From Nostoc carneum NIES-2107 (GTDB lineage: Bacteria > Cyanobacteriota > Cyanobacteriia > Cyanobacteriales > Nostocaceae), in NCBI GenBank assembly GCA_002368155.1, contig AP018180.1, positions 2,203,947 through 2,267,946 on the forward strand: 64,000 bases of DNA, given 5' to 3'. Positions 42,566 to 52,770 of this stretch are shown in pieces. The translations under genes were made by a program, and so were the position numbers. A model generated the notes under the pieces. The model searched no databases and was not told where the DNA came from. It saw only the letters and a list, made by a program, of their open reading frames with translations. Each line of letters begins with the position of its first letter. Position 1 is the first letter of the stretch.

Positions 42566-43303
42566 TTAATTTTCAGATCCTACGGCTTGTAACACTCTTT
42601 GTAAAACCTCCTGGTAAGCATCTTCTATATTTCCTAAGTCTTTGCGAAAGCGGTCTTTATCCATTACCCGACGGTTAGCGTCCGCTTCTGCTGAATCCCA
42701 TAACCGACAAGTGTCTGGACTAATTTCATCTGCCAACAGCACCTGCTGATGTGAATCAACGCCAAACTCTAGTTTGAAGTCTACTAGTGTAATCCGACAG
42801 CGCTGCCAAAAGTCCCGTAGAAACTCGTTGATTTGCAATGCTAGATGGGTAATTGTCTCAACTTGTTCCGGAGTAGCTAGTTCCAGCAGGTAGAGGCGAT
42901 CGCGTGTTAATAACGGATCTCCTAATGCGTCGTTTTTGTAGTAAAACTCTACCAAAGGCTGTTTTAGTATTGTGCCCAATGGTAGCCCTGTTTGTTGACA
43001 CAAGCTACCAGCAGCAATATTCCGCACAACTACTTCTAAGGGTACAATCTTCACAGCCTTTACCCGCATTTGGTTTGGGGCGGGGCTATCAATAAAATGA
43101 GTTTTAATCCCCCTAGCCTCTAACTGTTCAAACAGTTTACTAGAAATAGTGCAATTAATATTTCCCTTACCTATGATACTGCCGCGTTTTTGGGCATTAA
43201 AGGCTGTGGCATCGTCTTTATAATCAGCCAGTAAGATTTCAGGATCTTCCGTAGTATAGAGTATTTTTGCTTTGCCTTCGTATAACTTGGAATTAACAGA
43301 CAT
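42566..43303 (-). CDS. purC: SAICAR synthetase
   Basis: A 245-residue ATP-dependent ligase of purine synthesis: KLYEGKAKILYTTEDPEILL at the start, DDATAFNAQKRGSIIGKGNI, the CAIR/aspartate region VVPLEVVVRNIAAGSL (in the form KIVPLEVVVRNIAAGSLCQQ) and LVDFKLEFG followed by LADEISPDTCRLWD. It converts CAIR and aspartate to SAICAR. It is on the same strand as bamA but 244 bp upstream with a MITE between, so probably a separate transcript. Confidence 0.96.
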   Translation of the reverse strand: MSVNSKLYEGKAKILYTTEDPEILLADYKDDATAFNAQKRGSIIGKGNINCTISSKLFEQLEARGIKTHFIDSPAPNQMRVKAVKIVPLEVVVRNIAAGSLCQQTGLPLGTILKQPLVEFYYKNDALGDPLLTRDRLYLLELATPEQVETITHLALQINEFLRDFWQRCRITLVDFKLEFGVDSHQQVLLADEISPDTCRLWDSAEADANRRVMDKDRFRKDLGNIEDAYQEVLQRVLQAVGSEN

Positions 43304-43785
43304 GGTTGGCAGTAAATTTACAGGTGATGGGCAGATTTTGGTTTTTGAGGCTTAACCATTTTATCTTTAGTTAATAGTCATTAGCTATGATTCATCAGTT
43401 AGGGGTGATTTACTACTGACAGTTGGCTAACTCCCATCAAGATTTGGCGTAATTTACACTGCCTACCAAGAGTATTTTTTGACAATCTATATAAATTTGT
43501 TGATGAATAGAGGAAAATACATCTTATGTTCAGCATATTATAGTATATATTAATACATTATTAATAATACTTTCTGTATACTGAAATGATGTGCGTTATT
43601 TCATGAATGATGCACTAAAATGTAATGAATTGGACAGCAAAAGGAGCGTAAACTAGATTACTTTTTGTACGTTAATAAAACATCTGTTTTTAAGTCTACT
43701 ATTTAATGATTGTCAGCTTAATAATCCCTAGCACCATCAAAATTGACAAATTTACCCAAAAGGTTTACACCAGAGAGGTTTAATT
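43304..43785. other. AT-rich spacer upstream of purC, no gene seen
   Basis: About 480 bp, very AT-rich around 43530-43580 (TATAGTATATATTAATACAT). It separates divergent purC and the small genes beginning at 43786, so it must hold promoters on both strands; none can be placed with confidence. Confidence 0.45.
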
Positions 43786-43872
43786 TTGCAATTACTCCCG
43801 ACTGGACAAAACGCAGATGTAGATTGGCTAGAGATTCAGCTTCAGAATATAGATACAGGGGGAGTTGAATAA
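43786..43872 (+). CDS. Possible 28-residue small protein upstream of the DUF7219-like gene
   Basis: TTG 43786 is preceded at seven bases by AGAGAGG. It reads LQLLPTGQNADVDWLEIQLQ, then NIDTGGVE and TAA, and the next gene's GTG follows the stop without a gap. The sequence is protein-like (acidic, amphipathic) and the stop-start abutment suggests translational coupling. It could also be the surviving 3' end of a larger gene. Family unknown. Confidence 0.35.
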   Translation: MQLLPTGQNADVDWLEIQLQNIDTGGVE

Positions 43873-44160
43873 GTGGAGAAAAATATAGTGAGCAAAGATG
43901 ATTTTCTCTATCCTCGTGGCCGTTACTACGGTCAAGTGAAGCCAGAAAACTTAGTTTTCAATTCTAATCTACAGGAATTTGCCCAACGAGTGAGTTACAT
44001 TTGTAACTTAGAAACCGGGGGTAAATTGCCACCAGAAGAAGCATACGAACAAATCAAGGATCTGTGGAAACAATTAAAACGTACAAAAAAACAATTGAAA
44101 ATTGGTGAAAATCCTTTTCAGGATGACCAAGATAATCAGGATAAACCTCCTGAAGGCTAG
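43873..44160 (+). CDS. Small conserved cyanobacterial protein (DUF7219-like)
   Basis: Ninety-five residues from GTG 43873 with GGGGGAG eight bases ahead; a second GTG at 43888 preceded by GGAG is an alternative. The body FLYPRGRYYGQVKPENLVFN, LQEFAQRVSYICNLETGGKL, then PPEEAYEQIKDLWKQLKRTK is recalled as a widespread cyanobacterial small protein. The tail is acidic (DDQDNQDKPPEG). It is probably soluble and alpha-helical. Function unknown. Confidence 0.75.
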   Translation: MEKNIVSKDDFLYPRGRYYGQVKPENLVFNSNLQEFAQRVSYICNLETGGKLPPEEAYEQIKDLWKQLKRTKKQLKIGENPFQDDQDNQDKPPEG

Positions 44161-44334
44161 AGACTAGGGACTAGGGGCTAGGACTAGGGATTTAGTAAGA
44201 AGAATTTTTATAAAACTGGTGTATATCTGCTTGATGGCTGACTTGAAAACAACAAAAAAGGAAGAAGCAGAGGAAACTAAAGGAGAAATAACAAATAATC
44301 AATAATCAATGCCCAATGCCCTATCCCCCATGCC

Positions 44335-46932
44335 CTATTTATTTGTCATTGTCCAGACACCATCCCAAGAATCGTGGGGTGGTGTTTTTTGGTAGTTATA
44401 AGAGCGTTCTAGATGGATATTAACTGCTTGGTCGTGGGGGCGGAGGTTTTTTGCGGCTTCAAAGCAAGCGATCGCCCGGGTAAAGTTCCGTGCTAAGTAA
44501 GCTATGCGTCCCGACTGGTAATAAAACAGAAATTCTTGGGTTACATCGTCGAGGGGTTGAGTGCGATCGCCAATTAACTCATAGATATTAACTGCTTGAT
44601 ACTTACCTTTGACGCGGATTTTATCTAGCTGACGCGTCCAAATGCGATCGCTGCACAGTTGGTAGGTAAATTCGCTCAAAATAATGTCACAACCATATTC
44701 TTTGGTGACAGCTTCCAAGCGGGAACTTAAATTTACACCATCACCGATGACGGTGTAATCCATGCGTTTGTGAGAACCGATGTTACCAGAAACTACTTCT
44801 CCCGAACTAATACCAATCCCAATATTAATTTGTGGTTGTGATTGAATAATCCGCCGTCGATTAAATTCTGCTAGGCGTTGGCGCATATCTAAGGCTGCTT
44901 GTACAGAACGCCAGGCGTGATTTTCTGTTAATGGTAAGGGTGCGCCAAATACTGCCATTAAAGCATCACCAATAAACTTATCTAGGGTGCCTTCATGGTT
45001 AAATACTGCCTCTACCATCGTTTCAAAATATTGGTTGAGCAGCGATACCACCTCCGCCGCCCCGAGATTTTCTGTGAGTGTGGTGTAACCGCGAATATCG
45101 GAAAATAAGATGGTTACTTCCTTGCGTTCCCCCACCATTAAAGCGTCTTCCCCCAAAGCCATCACCTGTTCGGCTACATGGGGGGTGAGATAGCGGTACA
45201 TAGTAGTTTTCATGCGTTTTTCGCGGCTGATGTCTTCTAAAACCACCAAGCCACCTCTCACGCCGCCTTCTGGGTTAGTTAAGGGATTTACTGTTAAATT
45301 CAGGCTGCGTTCTAATTTTTGTACCTCGCTAGCACTCAAAAACTTCGATTGGGGCGTGAGGGGTTGATTCCAGGGAATAAACACATCTGGATTAGTGCGA
45401 TCGCGGACTGCCAAAATAAAATGCTGCGTCCAAACTCCTGTATCTAAAGTTTCACTGGGCAACTTAGTTTCAGAACTTTGAATAGGATATAATCCCACAG
45501 TCAAACTTTGCTCAGGAACGTAATGTTTAGCCCCTGTTTTTAAACTATCTTCCAAGCGCATTTGCAAATTTTCAATTGGCACTACTTCCCAAACCAGGCG
45601 ACCGAGTAAATTTTGTTCCCACAACCGCTTATTAGATTTTGTATTTGTATCTCTAACAGGACAACCTAGTAATGCTAATGCGGCATCATTAATAGTAACA
45701 ATTCTTCCTTCCATATCTGTAGAAATCACCGCATCAGACAAACTTTGTAAAATGTCTTTTTGATACTGTTTTTCTAATAGGACATTTTCAAATAAACGAG
45801 CATTTTCTAAAGCAATTCCAGCTTGGATATTAAATGCCCGCATAAATTCTTCATCAGAGGCGGTAAAACTACCTTGCTGTTTATTAATTAACTGTGTTAC
45901 GCCAATTAATTCATTTGCCGAATTAAACACAGGCAAACACAAAATATTGCGAGTTACATACCCAGTTTTTCTATCTGTCGTTGGGTCAAACCGGGGGTCT
46001 TTATAAGCATCGGGAATATTTACAGCTTGCCCAGTGGAAGCCACAAAGCCAACAATACCGCGATTGCTGGGCATTCGGATTTCTATAGTATTTGTACCAT
46101 CTGCGGCGGCGGCTACCTTTGTCCAAAGTTCACCCATTTCTTTACGATGCAAAAACAGAGTACTGCGATCTGCTTGCATTAAAATTCGGGCTTGCTCCAT
46201 GACTATTTGCAAAGTTGCTTCTAAATCTAAACTTTGCCCCAGAGTTTGAGTTGCCCTTAAAAGTGCTGTTGCTCCCCGTTGATTGCGGGCTGCAACATAA
46301 AAAGTTTGACAACTTTCTAAGATAATCCCAATCGAAGCAGCAAAATCCCGAAACCGTTCTTCATCATCTTGATTAAATGGCAAATCGCCTGCTTTATTTG
46401 CCAGTTGTACTACAGCTACAGTTTGATTTTTGCTGCTCACAACTGGCATACATAAAATATTATGAATTTTATAGCCCATTTGTTTTTCTAATTCTGGGCT
46501 AAATAAGGGATGAGTAGAAGTTTCAGCTATATTTAAATATTGCCCAGTACTGGCAACGTGACCAGGAATGCCAACTGTAATGGGCGTACGAATTTCTAAA
46601 AATTTTTGTGTATTATCCTGGGGAACTTTTGACCACAATTGATTTTTATCATAATCCACTAAAAAAATAGCCGTATGTTCTGCTTGCAGAATTTGACCTA
46701 TTTTTAATGTGATTGCTTCTAGAACTTTTTCCAACATAGTTTCTAGAGCTTCATTATTGATTAATTCAATCGCTCTCAGAAATTGTTGAAATTCCGCAGT
46801 AATAAAATCTAATAAACAAACAAATTCGTTAACAGAAAGGTCTTTCACCCGACGTAATAAAGCGTGGGTACGATTGACTTGAGTGAGTTCGGTTAATGTA
46901 GCCAAGACGCTACCAGGATTAGGGAGTGTCAT
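44335..46932 (-). CDS. Adenylate cyclase with tandem GAF, PAS and class III catalytic domains
   Basis: An 865-residue CyaB1/CyaB2-type enzyme. GAF-A is at about residues 60-215 (VLEAITLKIGQILQAEHTAI), GAF-B about 225-385 (with NKAGDL and NKQQGS-like ends), PAS about 390-520 (DAVISTDMEGRIVTINDAAL), and the catalytic domain about 590-780. Catalytic residues: metal Asp in FSDIRGYT and in FIGDALMAVFG, adenine-binding Lys in LDKFIGD with Thr in MDYTVIGDG (the Thr form of class IIIb, often bicarbonate-responsive), and Asn/Arg in GVNLSSRLEA. A TPR-like tail (RIAYLARNFTRAIACFEAAK) ends the protein. In Anabaena the homologous GAF-B binds cAMP and activates the enzyme. It makes cAMP. Confidence 0.93.
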   Translation of the reverse strand: MTLPNPGSVLATLTELTQVNRTHALLRRVKDLSVNEFVCLLDFITAEFQQFLRAIELINNEALETMLEKVLEAITLKIGQILQAEHTAIFLVDYDKNQLWSKVPQDNTQKFLEIRTPITVGIPGHVASTGQYLNIAETSTHPLFSPELEKQMGYKIHNILCMPVVSSKNQTVAVVQLANKAGDLPFNQDDEERFRDFAASIGIILESCQTFYVAARNQRGATALLRATQTLGQSLDLEATLQIVMEQARILMQADRSTLFLHRKEMGELWTKVAAAADGTNTIEIRMPSNRGIVGFVASTGQAVNIPDAYKDPRFDPTTDRKTGYVTRNILCLPVFNSANELIGVTQLINKQQGSFTASDEEFMRAFNIQAGIALENARLFENVLLEKQYQKDILQSLSDAVISTDMEGRIVTINDAALALLGCPVRDTNTKSNKRLWEQNLLGRLVWEVVPIENLQMRLEDSLKTGAKHYVPEQSLTVGLYPIQSSETKLPSETLDTGVWTQHFILAVRDRTNPDVFIPWNQPLTPQSKFLSASEVQKLERSLNLTVNPLTNPEGGVRGGLVVLEDISREKRMKTTMYRYLTPHVAEQVMALGEDALMVGERKEVTILFSDIRGYTTLTENLGAAEVVSLLNQYFETMVEAVFNHEGTLDKFIGDALMAVFGAPLPLTENHAWRSVQAALDMRQRLAEFNRRRIIQSQPQINIGIGISSGEVVSGNIGSHKRMDYTVIGDGVNLSSRLEAVTKEYGCDIILSEFTYQLCSDRIWTRQLDKIRVKGKYQAVNIYELIGDRTQPLDDVTQEFLFYYQSGRIAYLARNFTRAIACFEAAKNLRPHDQAVNIHLERSYNYQKTPPHDSWDGVWTMTNK

Positions 46933-46935
46933 GAG

Positions 46936-47077
46936 GACTGGGGATTGGGAATTGGGGATTGGGGATTGGGAGACAAGGGGACAAACAATTCAAAATTCAA
47001 AATTCAAAATTCAAAATTAAGAAATATGTTTGACTTTTGACCCTTGACTCTTGACTTTTGACCCTTGACTCTTGAAG
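46936..47077. repeat. GGGGATT, AAAATTC and GACTCTTGAC tandem tracts
   Basis: GGGGATTGGGAATTGGGGAT units are followed by four AATTCAA/ATTCAAA units (46990-47018), then TTGACCCTTGACTCTTGACT units to 47077. Three repeat classes are concatenated between the cyclase and the sqdX gene. Confidence 0.85.
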
Positions 47078-47120
47078 AATTTGCAGAGTTGTTGCTAATG
47101 TTGGGACTGTTAAATTTTTA

Positions 47121-48257
47121 TCAGATGGCTGCTGTCAATTGTTGCGCGTAAATTACCTTTTCATAGTAATCCTGTAACTGGCGAGTGGCGTTTGCCCATC
47201 CCCACTTTTCAGCTTCTTTACGAGCATTTTGACGGATCAGGTCACATTCTTGTTTCTCCTGTAACAGGCGAACAGTAGCGGTAATTGCACCTTGAATATC
47301 TGCTGTCGGCTCAAAAAGATAGCCGTTGACCCCATCTGTAACAATATCAGGTATTCCTCCAGAACGGGCTGCTACCACTGGGCAACCGGCTGCCATTGCT
47401 TCTAATAACACTAATCCTAGTGTCTCTGTACGGGAAGGAAAAATAAAGGCATCAGCACTCGCAAAAGCCGAACCTAATTCCCGACCCATAAGATAGCCAA
47501 CAAAGTTGGTGTTGGTGCCAGCAAAGTGCTTTTCTAGGGCTTGGCGGTGGGGGCCATCTCCGACCAATGCCAAGCGCGCTTGGGGAATTGCTTCTAAAAT
47601 CGGTTTGATGCGCTCAATTTCTTTTTCCGCAGATAGGCGACCAACATAAAGTAACAAAGGACTTTCTGGGTGGTTTTGCGATAAAAGCGATCGCATTTCT
47701 GTACTGGCTAAACTAGGATGAAACAGCTCTGTATCCACCCCTCTTTGCCACAAATCTACTCGTTCAATGCCATGTGCGGTCAATTCTGCCATCATTGCAG
47801 TGGAAGTACATAGATTTAACTCGGCTTGATTATGTCCAGCTTTTAGCAATTCCCAAAGCAAGCCTTCTAACATTCCTAAGCCGTAATGCTGCAGATATTG
47901 GGGTAAATGAGTATGGTAAGAGGCTACTAAAGGAATTTTGAGTATTTTGCTGTAAAATATGCCAGATAAACCCAAAACTGCAGGATTGACGACATGAATA
48001 ATATCTGGCTTAAACTCCTCTAAGGCGTAGCCTATAGCTGGGCGAGGCAATGCCATTTTTAATTCTGGATACAATGGCAAGGGAAAGCCAGTAACGCCAT
48101 AAACTTTAGCTCCTTTATGTTCGGTGATCCCGCCTTCAGGAGCAAATACTAAAACTTGATTTCCATGACGCTGTAGATGGTCAACGGTATGACGCAAGCG
48201 CGTTACAATACCGTCAACCTTGGGCAAAAAGGTTTCGGTGAATAGAGCAATTCTCAT
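47121..48257 (-). CDS. sqdX: Sulfoquinovosyltransferase for SQDG
   Basis: A 378-residue GT4 transferase: RIALFTETFLPKVDGIVTRL at the N-terminus, FAPEGGITEHKGAKVYGVTG, LVASYHTHLPQYLQHYGLGM, LLYVGRLSAEKEIERIKPIL and the sugar-nucleotide motif FPSRTETLGLVLLEAMAAGC. This matches SQD2/SqdX, which transfers sulfoquinovose from UDP-sulfoquinovose to diacylglycerol on the thylakoid or cytoplasmic membrane. It starts 6 bp after the DUF4291 gene and lies in the same block as sqdB, supporting the assignment over a generic mannosyltransferase. Confidence 0.9.
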   Translation of the reverse strand: MRIALFTETFLPKVDGIVTRLRHTVDHLQRHGNQVLVFAPEGGITEHKGAKVYGVTGFPLPLYPELKMALPRPAIGYALEEFKPDIIHVVNPAVLGLSGIFYSKILKIPLVASYHTHLPQYLQHYGLGMLEGLLWELLKAGHNQAELNLCTSTAMMAELTAHGIERVDLWQRGVDTELFHPSLASTEMRSLLSQNHPESPLLLYVGRLSAEKEIERIKPILEAIPQARLALVGDGPHRQALEKHFAGTNTNFVGYLMGRELGSAFASADAFIFPSRTETLGLVLLEAMAAGCPVVAARSGGIPDIVTDGVNGYLFEPTADIQGAITATVRLLQEKQECDLIRQNARKEAEKWGWANATRQLQDYYEKVIYAQQLTAAI

Positions 48258-48263
48258 AAAATA

Positions 48264-48908
48264 CTATTCAGTCCAGGCAGATAATCCCAGCTGCTTTTGC
48301 GTTTGTTGATCACTCACAGAGTAAACTGTCTCCCGTGGCGTAATCAATTGGGCACAGTCAGAATTAATGTTTTGCCGCTGTTGTTGGACAAAGTTAGAGA
48401 TGTCTTCAATATGCAAGATCCAATCTTTGGCATAATTAGCTAAGAATTTTCCGCGTAGCCCTATCTGAATAGCACGCCGTTCTAATTTAGCACCAGATGG
48501 GTGATGATCTGGGTCCCATTGTAATCTTACTTGTGATTCTTTTAGCGCTACTTTCCAAGTAGTTTCACTGGGATATAGTTCGGGAATAAAAGTCGAATGC
48601 ACTGCAACTGATAACATTTCTTCAAAAGCCCAACGTTGAATCCAAATAGCTAATACTACTTCTTGCTCAGTTTTTATACCCCATCCGGAACGATACATCA
48701 TCCATAAAAAATTAGGTTTGATCCAACTCATGCGGTCAAAACTAAATTCGCCGCCAAAATAACCATGAGTGGCGGCGAAATGACCAATAGCTGGACGATA
48801 TGCTTGATACACAACAATTGACTGGTCGTCATATTGGGCTAAAATGTGACGACCAGTCTGAGGCCAACGACTTACTTGATTTACATAGGGTTCTGTTATC
48901 AGCCGCAT
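48264..48908 (-). CDS. DUF4291 protein in the sulfolipid cluster
   Basis: A 214-residue protein matching DUF4291: HILAQYDDQSIVVYQAYRPA, AATHGYFGGEFSFDRMSWIK, then NFLWMMYRSGWGIKTEQEVV and LAIWIQRWAFEEML. It is a compact Trp/Tyr-rich fold known from many bacteria and fungi and still without an assigned role. It ends 6 bp ahead of sqdX and is downstream of sqdB, so it is probably cotranscribed. Its place between the two sulfolipid genes may be chance, or it could be a helper. Confidence 0.85.
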   Translation of the reverse strand: MRLITEPYVNQVSRWPQTGRHILAQYDDQSIVVYQAYRPAIGHFAATHGYFGGEFSFDRMSWIKPNFLWMMYRSGWGIKTEQEVVLAIWIQRWAFEEMLSVAVHSTFIPELYPSETTWKVALKESQVRLQWDPDHHPSGAKLERRAIQIGLRGKFLANYAKDWILHIEDISNFVQQQRQNINSDCAQLITPRETVYSVSDQQTQKQLGLSAWTE

Positions 48909-48913
48909 AAATA

Positions 48914-49062
48914 ATAACTAATTCGTAATTCGTAGTTCGTAATTCGTAATTGCACAGTGTCTATGTTGAAAACTATAGTTTTCAACGTGAACAAGGTGTA
49001 AATGGATAGCAGCTATCCATTAGTTGTAACTACGAATTACGAATTATAAATTACGAATTACT
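48914..49062. repeat. Nested palindromes between sqdB and DUF4291
   Basis: Outer arms of ATTCGTAATT/AATTACGAAT units (48919-48951 and 49029-49062) face each other. Inside are a perfect 22-bp palindrome, GTTGAAAACTA with TAGTTTTCAAC (48965-48986), and a 10-bp hairpin AATGGATAGC/GCTATCCATT around one base (49001-49021). The RNA or DNA could fold as a cloverleaf-like structure of three stems. It lies within the 159-bp spacer of the sulfolipid block. Confidence 0.7.
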
Positions 49063-49067
49063 TAGAC

Positions 49068-50234
<1,167 letters not shown>

Positions 50235-50297
50235 TCACTCGCTGTAAGCTAAATCTACCAGGTTTGTGTCACCTCTCAACTACCTAAAGGGTGAAAA

Positions 50298-50470
50298 TTG
50301 GGGATTGGGGACTGGGGACTGGGGATTGGGGATTGGGGATTGGGGACTGGGGATTGGGGACTGGGGAGATGAGGAAGATAAGGGGGATGAGGGAGATGAG
50401 GAGAAATAACAGCCCAATTACCAATTACCAATTACCAATTACCAATTACCGATGCCCAATGCCCAATCCC
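50298..50470. repeat. GGGGATT/GGGGACT array followed by ATTACCA and CCCAATGCC units
   Basis: About ten GGGGATT or GGGGACT heptamers (50298-50367) lead into GATGAGG units, four to five ACCAATT units (50412-50445) and CAATGCCCAATCCCCAATGC. It is the longest of this class in the window and fills the spacer between sqdB and the lipoprotein gene. Confidence 0.9.
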
Positions 50471-50479
50471 CAATGCCCA

Positions 50480-51013
50480 TTATTGCTTTGGCACTTTGTA
50501 TTGCTGCGCTATGTAATAAAACAAGTGGTAGTAATCAGTAAAATCTTGGCTTTGGCTTTGTCCTCGCCAGTAGTATTTAATTTGACCTTGAGTGATGGTT
50601 AGGGTCATTGAACTTTCTTTTTGACCTACTTCTACAACCAATACCCCAGATATTCCTTGAGCATTTTGAAAGTTGGGATTGACTGTAATTTTGGCGTTCT
50701 GGTCTGGATTCAAAGACGCTGGTAGCTGATTTCCTGCCCAAGACCGAATTTTTACTGATTCATCTTGCGGGGAAACAAAGACTATTCCATCATTATTTTC
50801 TGGTGGTGGTAAAGCGTTCCAGTTACTAGGGTAGGGAAACTCAAAGTTATAACGTGTATTGATATAAGTTTTCCAAGTTAAATTAGAGGCATTAAAGCCT
50901 GGTGCTGTACACCCCCACAGCATCATCAAGAAAGCGATCGCTCTGCCAAAGCTGTGGACGTTAAGATAAATGTTGCGCCCCAAACTACAGGCTTTAACCG
51001 TAGCAGTAGACAT
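50480..51013 (-). CDS. Exported lipoprotein of unknown function
   Basis: About 177 residues from ATG 51013, with AGGTG six bases upstream (a GTG start at 51022 is the alternative). The signal region RAIAFLMMLWGCTAPG ends in a lipobox-like LWGC. The mature part has RYNFEFPYPSNWNALPPPEN, a pattern of cyanobacterial PsbP-like or stress lipoproteins, then strand-rich sequence (ISGVLVVEVGQKESSMTLTI) and an aromatic tail. A PsbP-like fold is a guess. It is on the same strand as sqdB but 257 bp upstream across a repeat array. Confidence 0.65.
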   Translation of the reverse strand: MSTATVKACSLGRNIYLNVHSFGRAIAFLMMLWGCTAPGFNASNLTWKTYINTRYNFEFPYPSNWNALPPPENNDGIVFVSPQDESVKIRSWAGNQLPASLNPDQNAKITVNPNFQNAQGISGVLVVEVGQKESSMTLTITQGQIKYYWRGQSQSQDFTDYYHLFYYIAQQYKVPKQ

Positions 51014-51518
51014 TAATTGCACCTAATAACTAATTTCTCGGAAATTTGGTTTTAGTTTATACCCAAAAGCCATTTTTAGCACCTTGATTTTTGACGAGCA
51101 AGAAAATAGGCTTAACTATTCCCTATTCCCGAGTGAGAAACGGGTCTTTTGTTCGCTAATGGTAAGGCTAATTTTTGGGGAATAAAAAAATAGAATTCTT
51201 ATAGGAATCCGATTTGATTTCTGAAAAAATCTCAGTAAGGCACGGAAAGCTTTGGTAATGATGCGTTACGCTATCGCTAACGCATCCTACTACGTGAAAT
51301 TCAAAAATAAAATAAGAGTCTTATAGCAAGAACTAGCAATAATCATCATTGTAAAGATTGGCAAGTAAAGAGGTTGAGTTTCTGACTTATAAAGTCACCT
51401 AATTGTTGATGCTGCATTGTCTAATTGGACGATTCTGAGGTATTTGAGCAAGAGTTTGCTATGTGCTAAATCTTGCTTAAATGTATTATGACTATTGACC
51501 ATTGTTAAATCTTGACTT
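51014..51518. other. Intergenic region with a GATGCGTTA palindrome
   Basis: A divergent spacer of about 500 bp. GATGCGTTA (51260-51268) and TAACGCATC (51278-51286) form a stem around CGCTATCGC, the same family as 17074 and 58308; TACGTGAAAT next to it matches inverse text beside the 58308 copy. No gene is seen. Confidence 0.6.
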
Positions 51519-52463
51519 ATGAAAGTAGGCTACACAAATAAGTCAATGATTATGACAATAGATTACTTAAAAAAATCTGCTTTCTGTTTTAAAGGTCTGC
51601 TGTATGCATTGTTAGCTATTTTAATTTGGGCAACAATTGGTGTGACTTTCAAATTAACTGTGCCACATCTCGATAGTTTTACCACAACGCTATATGTGAC
51701 TTTCTTGTCAACTTGCGTTCTTGGTATTAACATTGTCAGGCAGAAAAAATTGCTAATTCTGCAAAAAGAATGGAAAAAGCAGCAGTTTTTCTTCGTAATT
51801 GCTGGAATTATGGGTATGGGTATTCAGCAAATCTGCGGCTTGAAAGGTTATCAACTTCTGCCAGCTTCGCAGGTGGTTGTAATGTTTTATATCTATCCAT
51901 TGCTGATGACATTCTTTGGAGCCTTATGGTTTCATGAAAGGTTATCTCGCAAATCAGTTTTGTTGCTGATCACAGGTTGTGCAGGAGTGTATTTGTTGAT
52001 TGCCAAAAACCAAATATTGGCGATTCAATTAAATCTTGGTACTGCTGCAACATTAACAGCAGCAGCAACTTGGGCTTTGTTTTGTGTCTTGATTAAGCAC
52101 AAAAATTTTGATCCAGATGCAGGAATGTTTTTGTTTAACTTATTTGGCTTGTTGTTTTTACTCGGTTTAGTACCAGCATTTGGCTTGACATTGACATTAA
52201 CCTCTACTCAATGGCTAGGGATTATCTATTTAGCGGTATTTCCGAACACAATTGCTTCTTTACTGTGGAATCAAGCATTGCATCTAAATTCAACACAAAT
52301 ATGTTCAATGATTGCATTGTTAACTCCGCTATTTTCACTTATTTTTAATGTGTCAATTCTCCATGAATCAATTATGCCAATCCAATTAATTGGATTTATG
52401 ATTTTAGTTGGCTCAGTTATTCTAAATCTTGGTAGTTGTTTAAAATTTAAATCTAGCTATTAG
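51519..52463 (+). CDS. EamA/DMT-family transporter
   Basis: A 314-residue protein with ten membrane helices in two EamA repeats (first ALLAILIWATIGVTFKLTVP; second LTAAATWALFCVLIKHKNFD). It begins MKVGYTNKSMIMTIDYLKKS, so the true start could be an internal Met (10 or 12). DMT exporters of this type usually expel amino acids or metabolites; the substrate cannot be read. A perfect intrinsic-type terminator follows the stop. Confidence 0.9.
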   Translation: MKVGYTNKSMIMTIDYLKKSAFCFKGLLYALLAILIWATIGVTFKLTVPHLDSFTTTLYVTFLSTCVLGINIVRQKKLLILQKEWKKQQFFFVIAGIMGMGIQQICGLKGYQLLPASQVVVMFYIYPLLMTFFGALWFHERLSRKSVLLLITGCAGVYLLIAKNQILAIQLNLGTAATLTAAATWALFCVLIKHKNFDPDAGMFLFNLFGLLFLLGLVPAFGLTLTLTSTQWLGIIYLAVFPNTIASLLWNQALHLNSTQICSMIALLTPLFSLIFNVSILHESIMPIQLIGFMILVGSVILNLGSCLKFKSSY

Positions 52464-52504
52464 TTAAGTCCTAAAGTTTAAAGTTGCAATTATTGTATAG
52501 ATTG

Positions 52505-52534
52505 AAGAGGCAAGGTAAACTTGCCTCTTGTTTT
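52505..52534 (+). terminator. Intrinsic terminator of the DMT transporter gene
   Basis: AAGAGGCAAG (52505-52514) and CTTGCCTCTT (52520-52529) pair perfectly around GTAAA, followed by GTTTT. Good position, 41 bp after the stop codon. Confidence 0.85.
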
Positions 52535-52546
52535 GGAGTTACGTTC

Positions 52547-52654
52547 AATTAAGTATCGAGGTTTTGGTTATCTAAAAATGCAATCAATTAAATAAGGTTT
52601 CAATTAATTAAGTATCAAGGTTTTGGTTATCTAAAAATGCAATCAATTAAATAA
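52547..52654. repeat. 49-bp direct duplication, period 59 bp
   Basis: AATTAAGTATCGAGGTTTTG, continuing through ATGCAATCAATTAAATAA, is repeated at 52606 with one change (CGAGG to CAAGG). It is a recent-looking tandem duplication in the spacer downstream of the DMT gene. Confidence 0.85.
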
Positions 52655-52770
52655 ATGAGGGAGGAAAATATATTTTATTTCGCTGCGACTTCCTATTTGT
52701 CAAACAGGACTAATCATCCTTGTAGGCAGTAGTTAGTCAGAACAACGCTGAATTCTCTTTTTGTAAGCAA

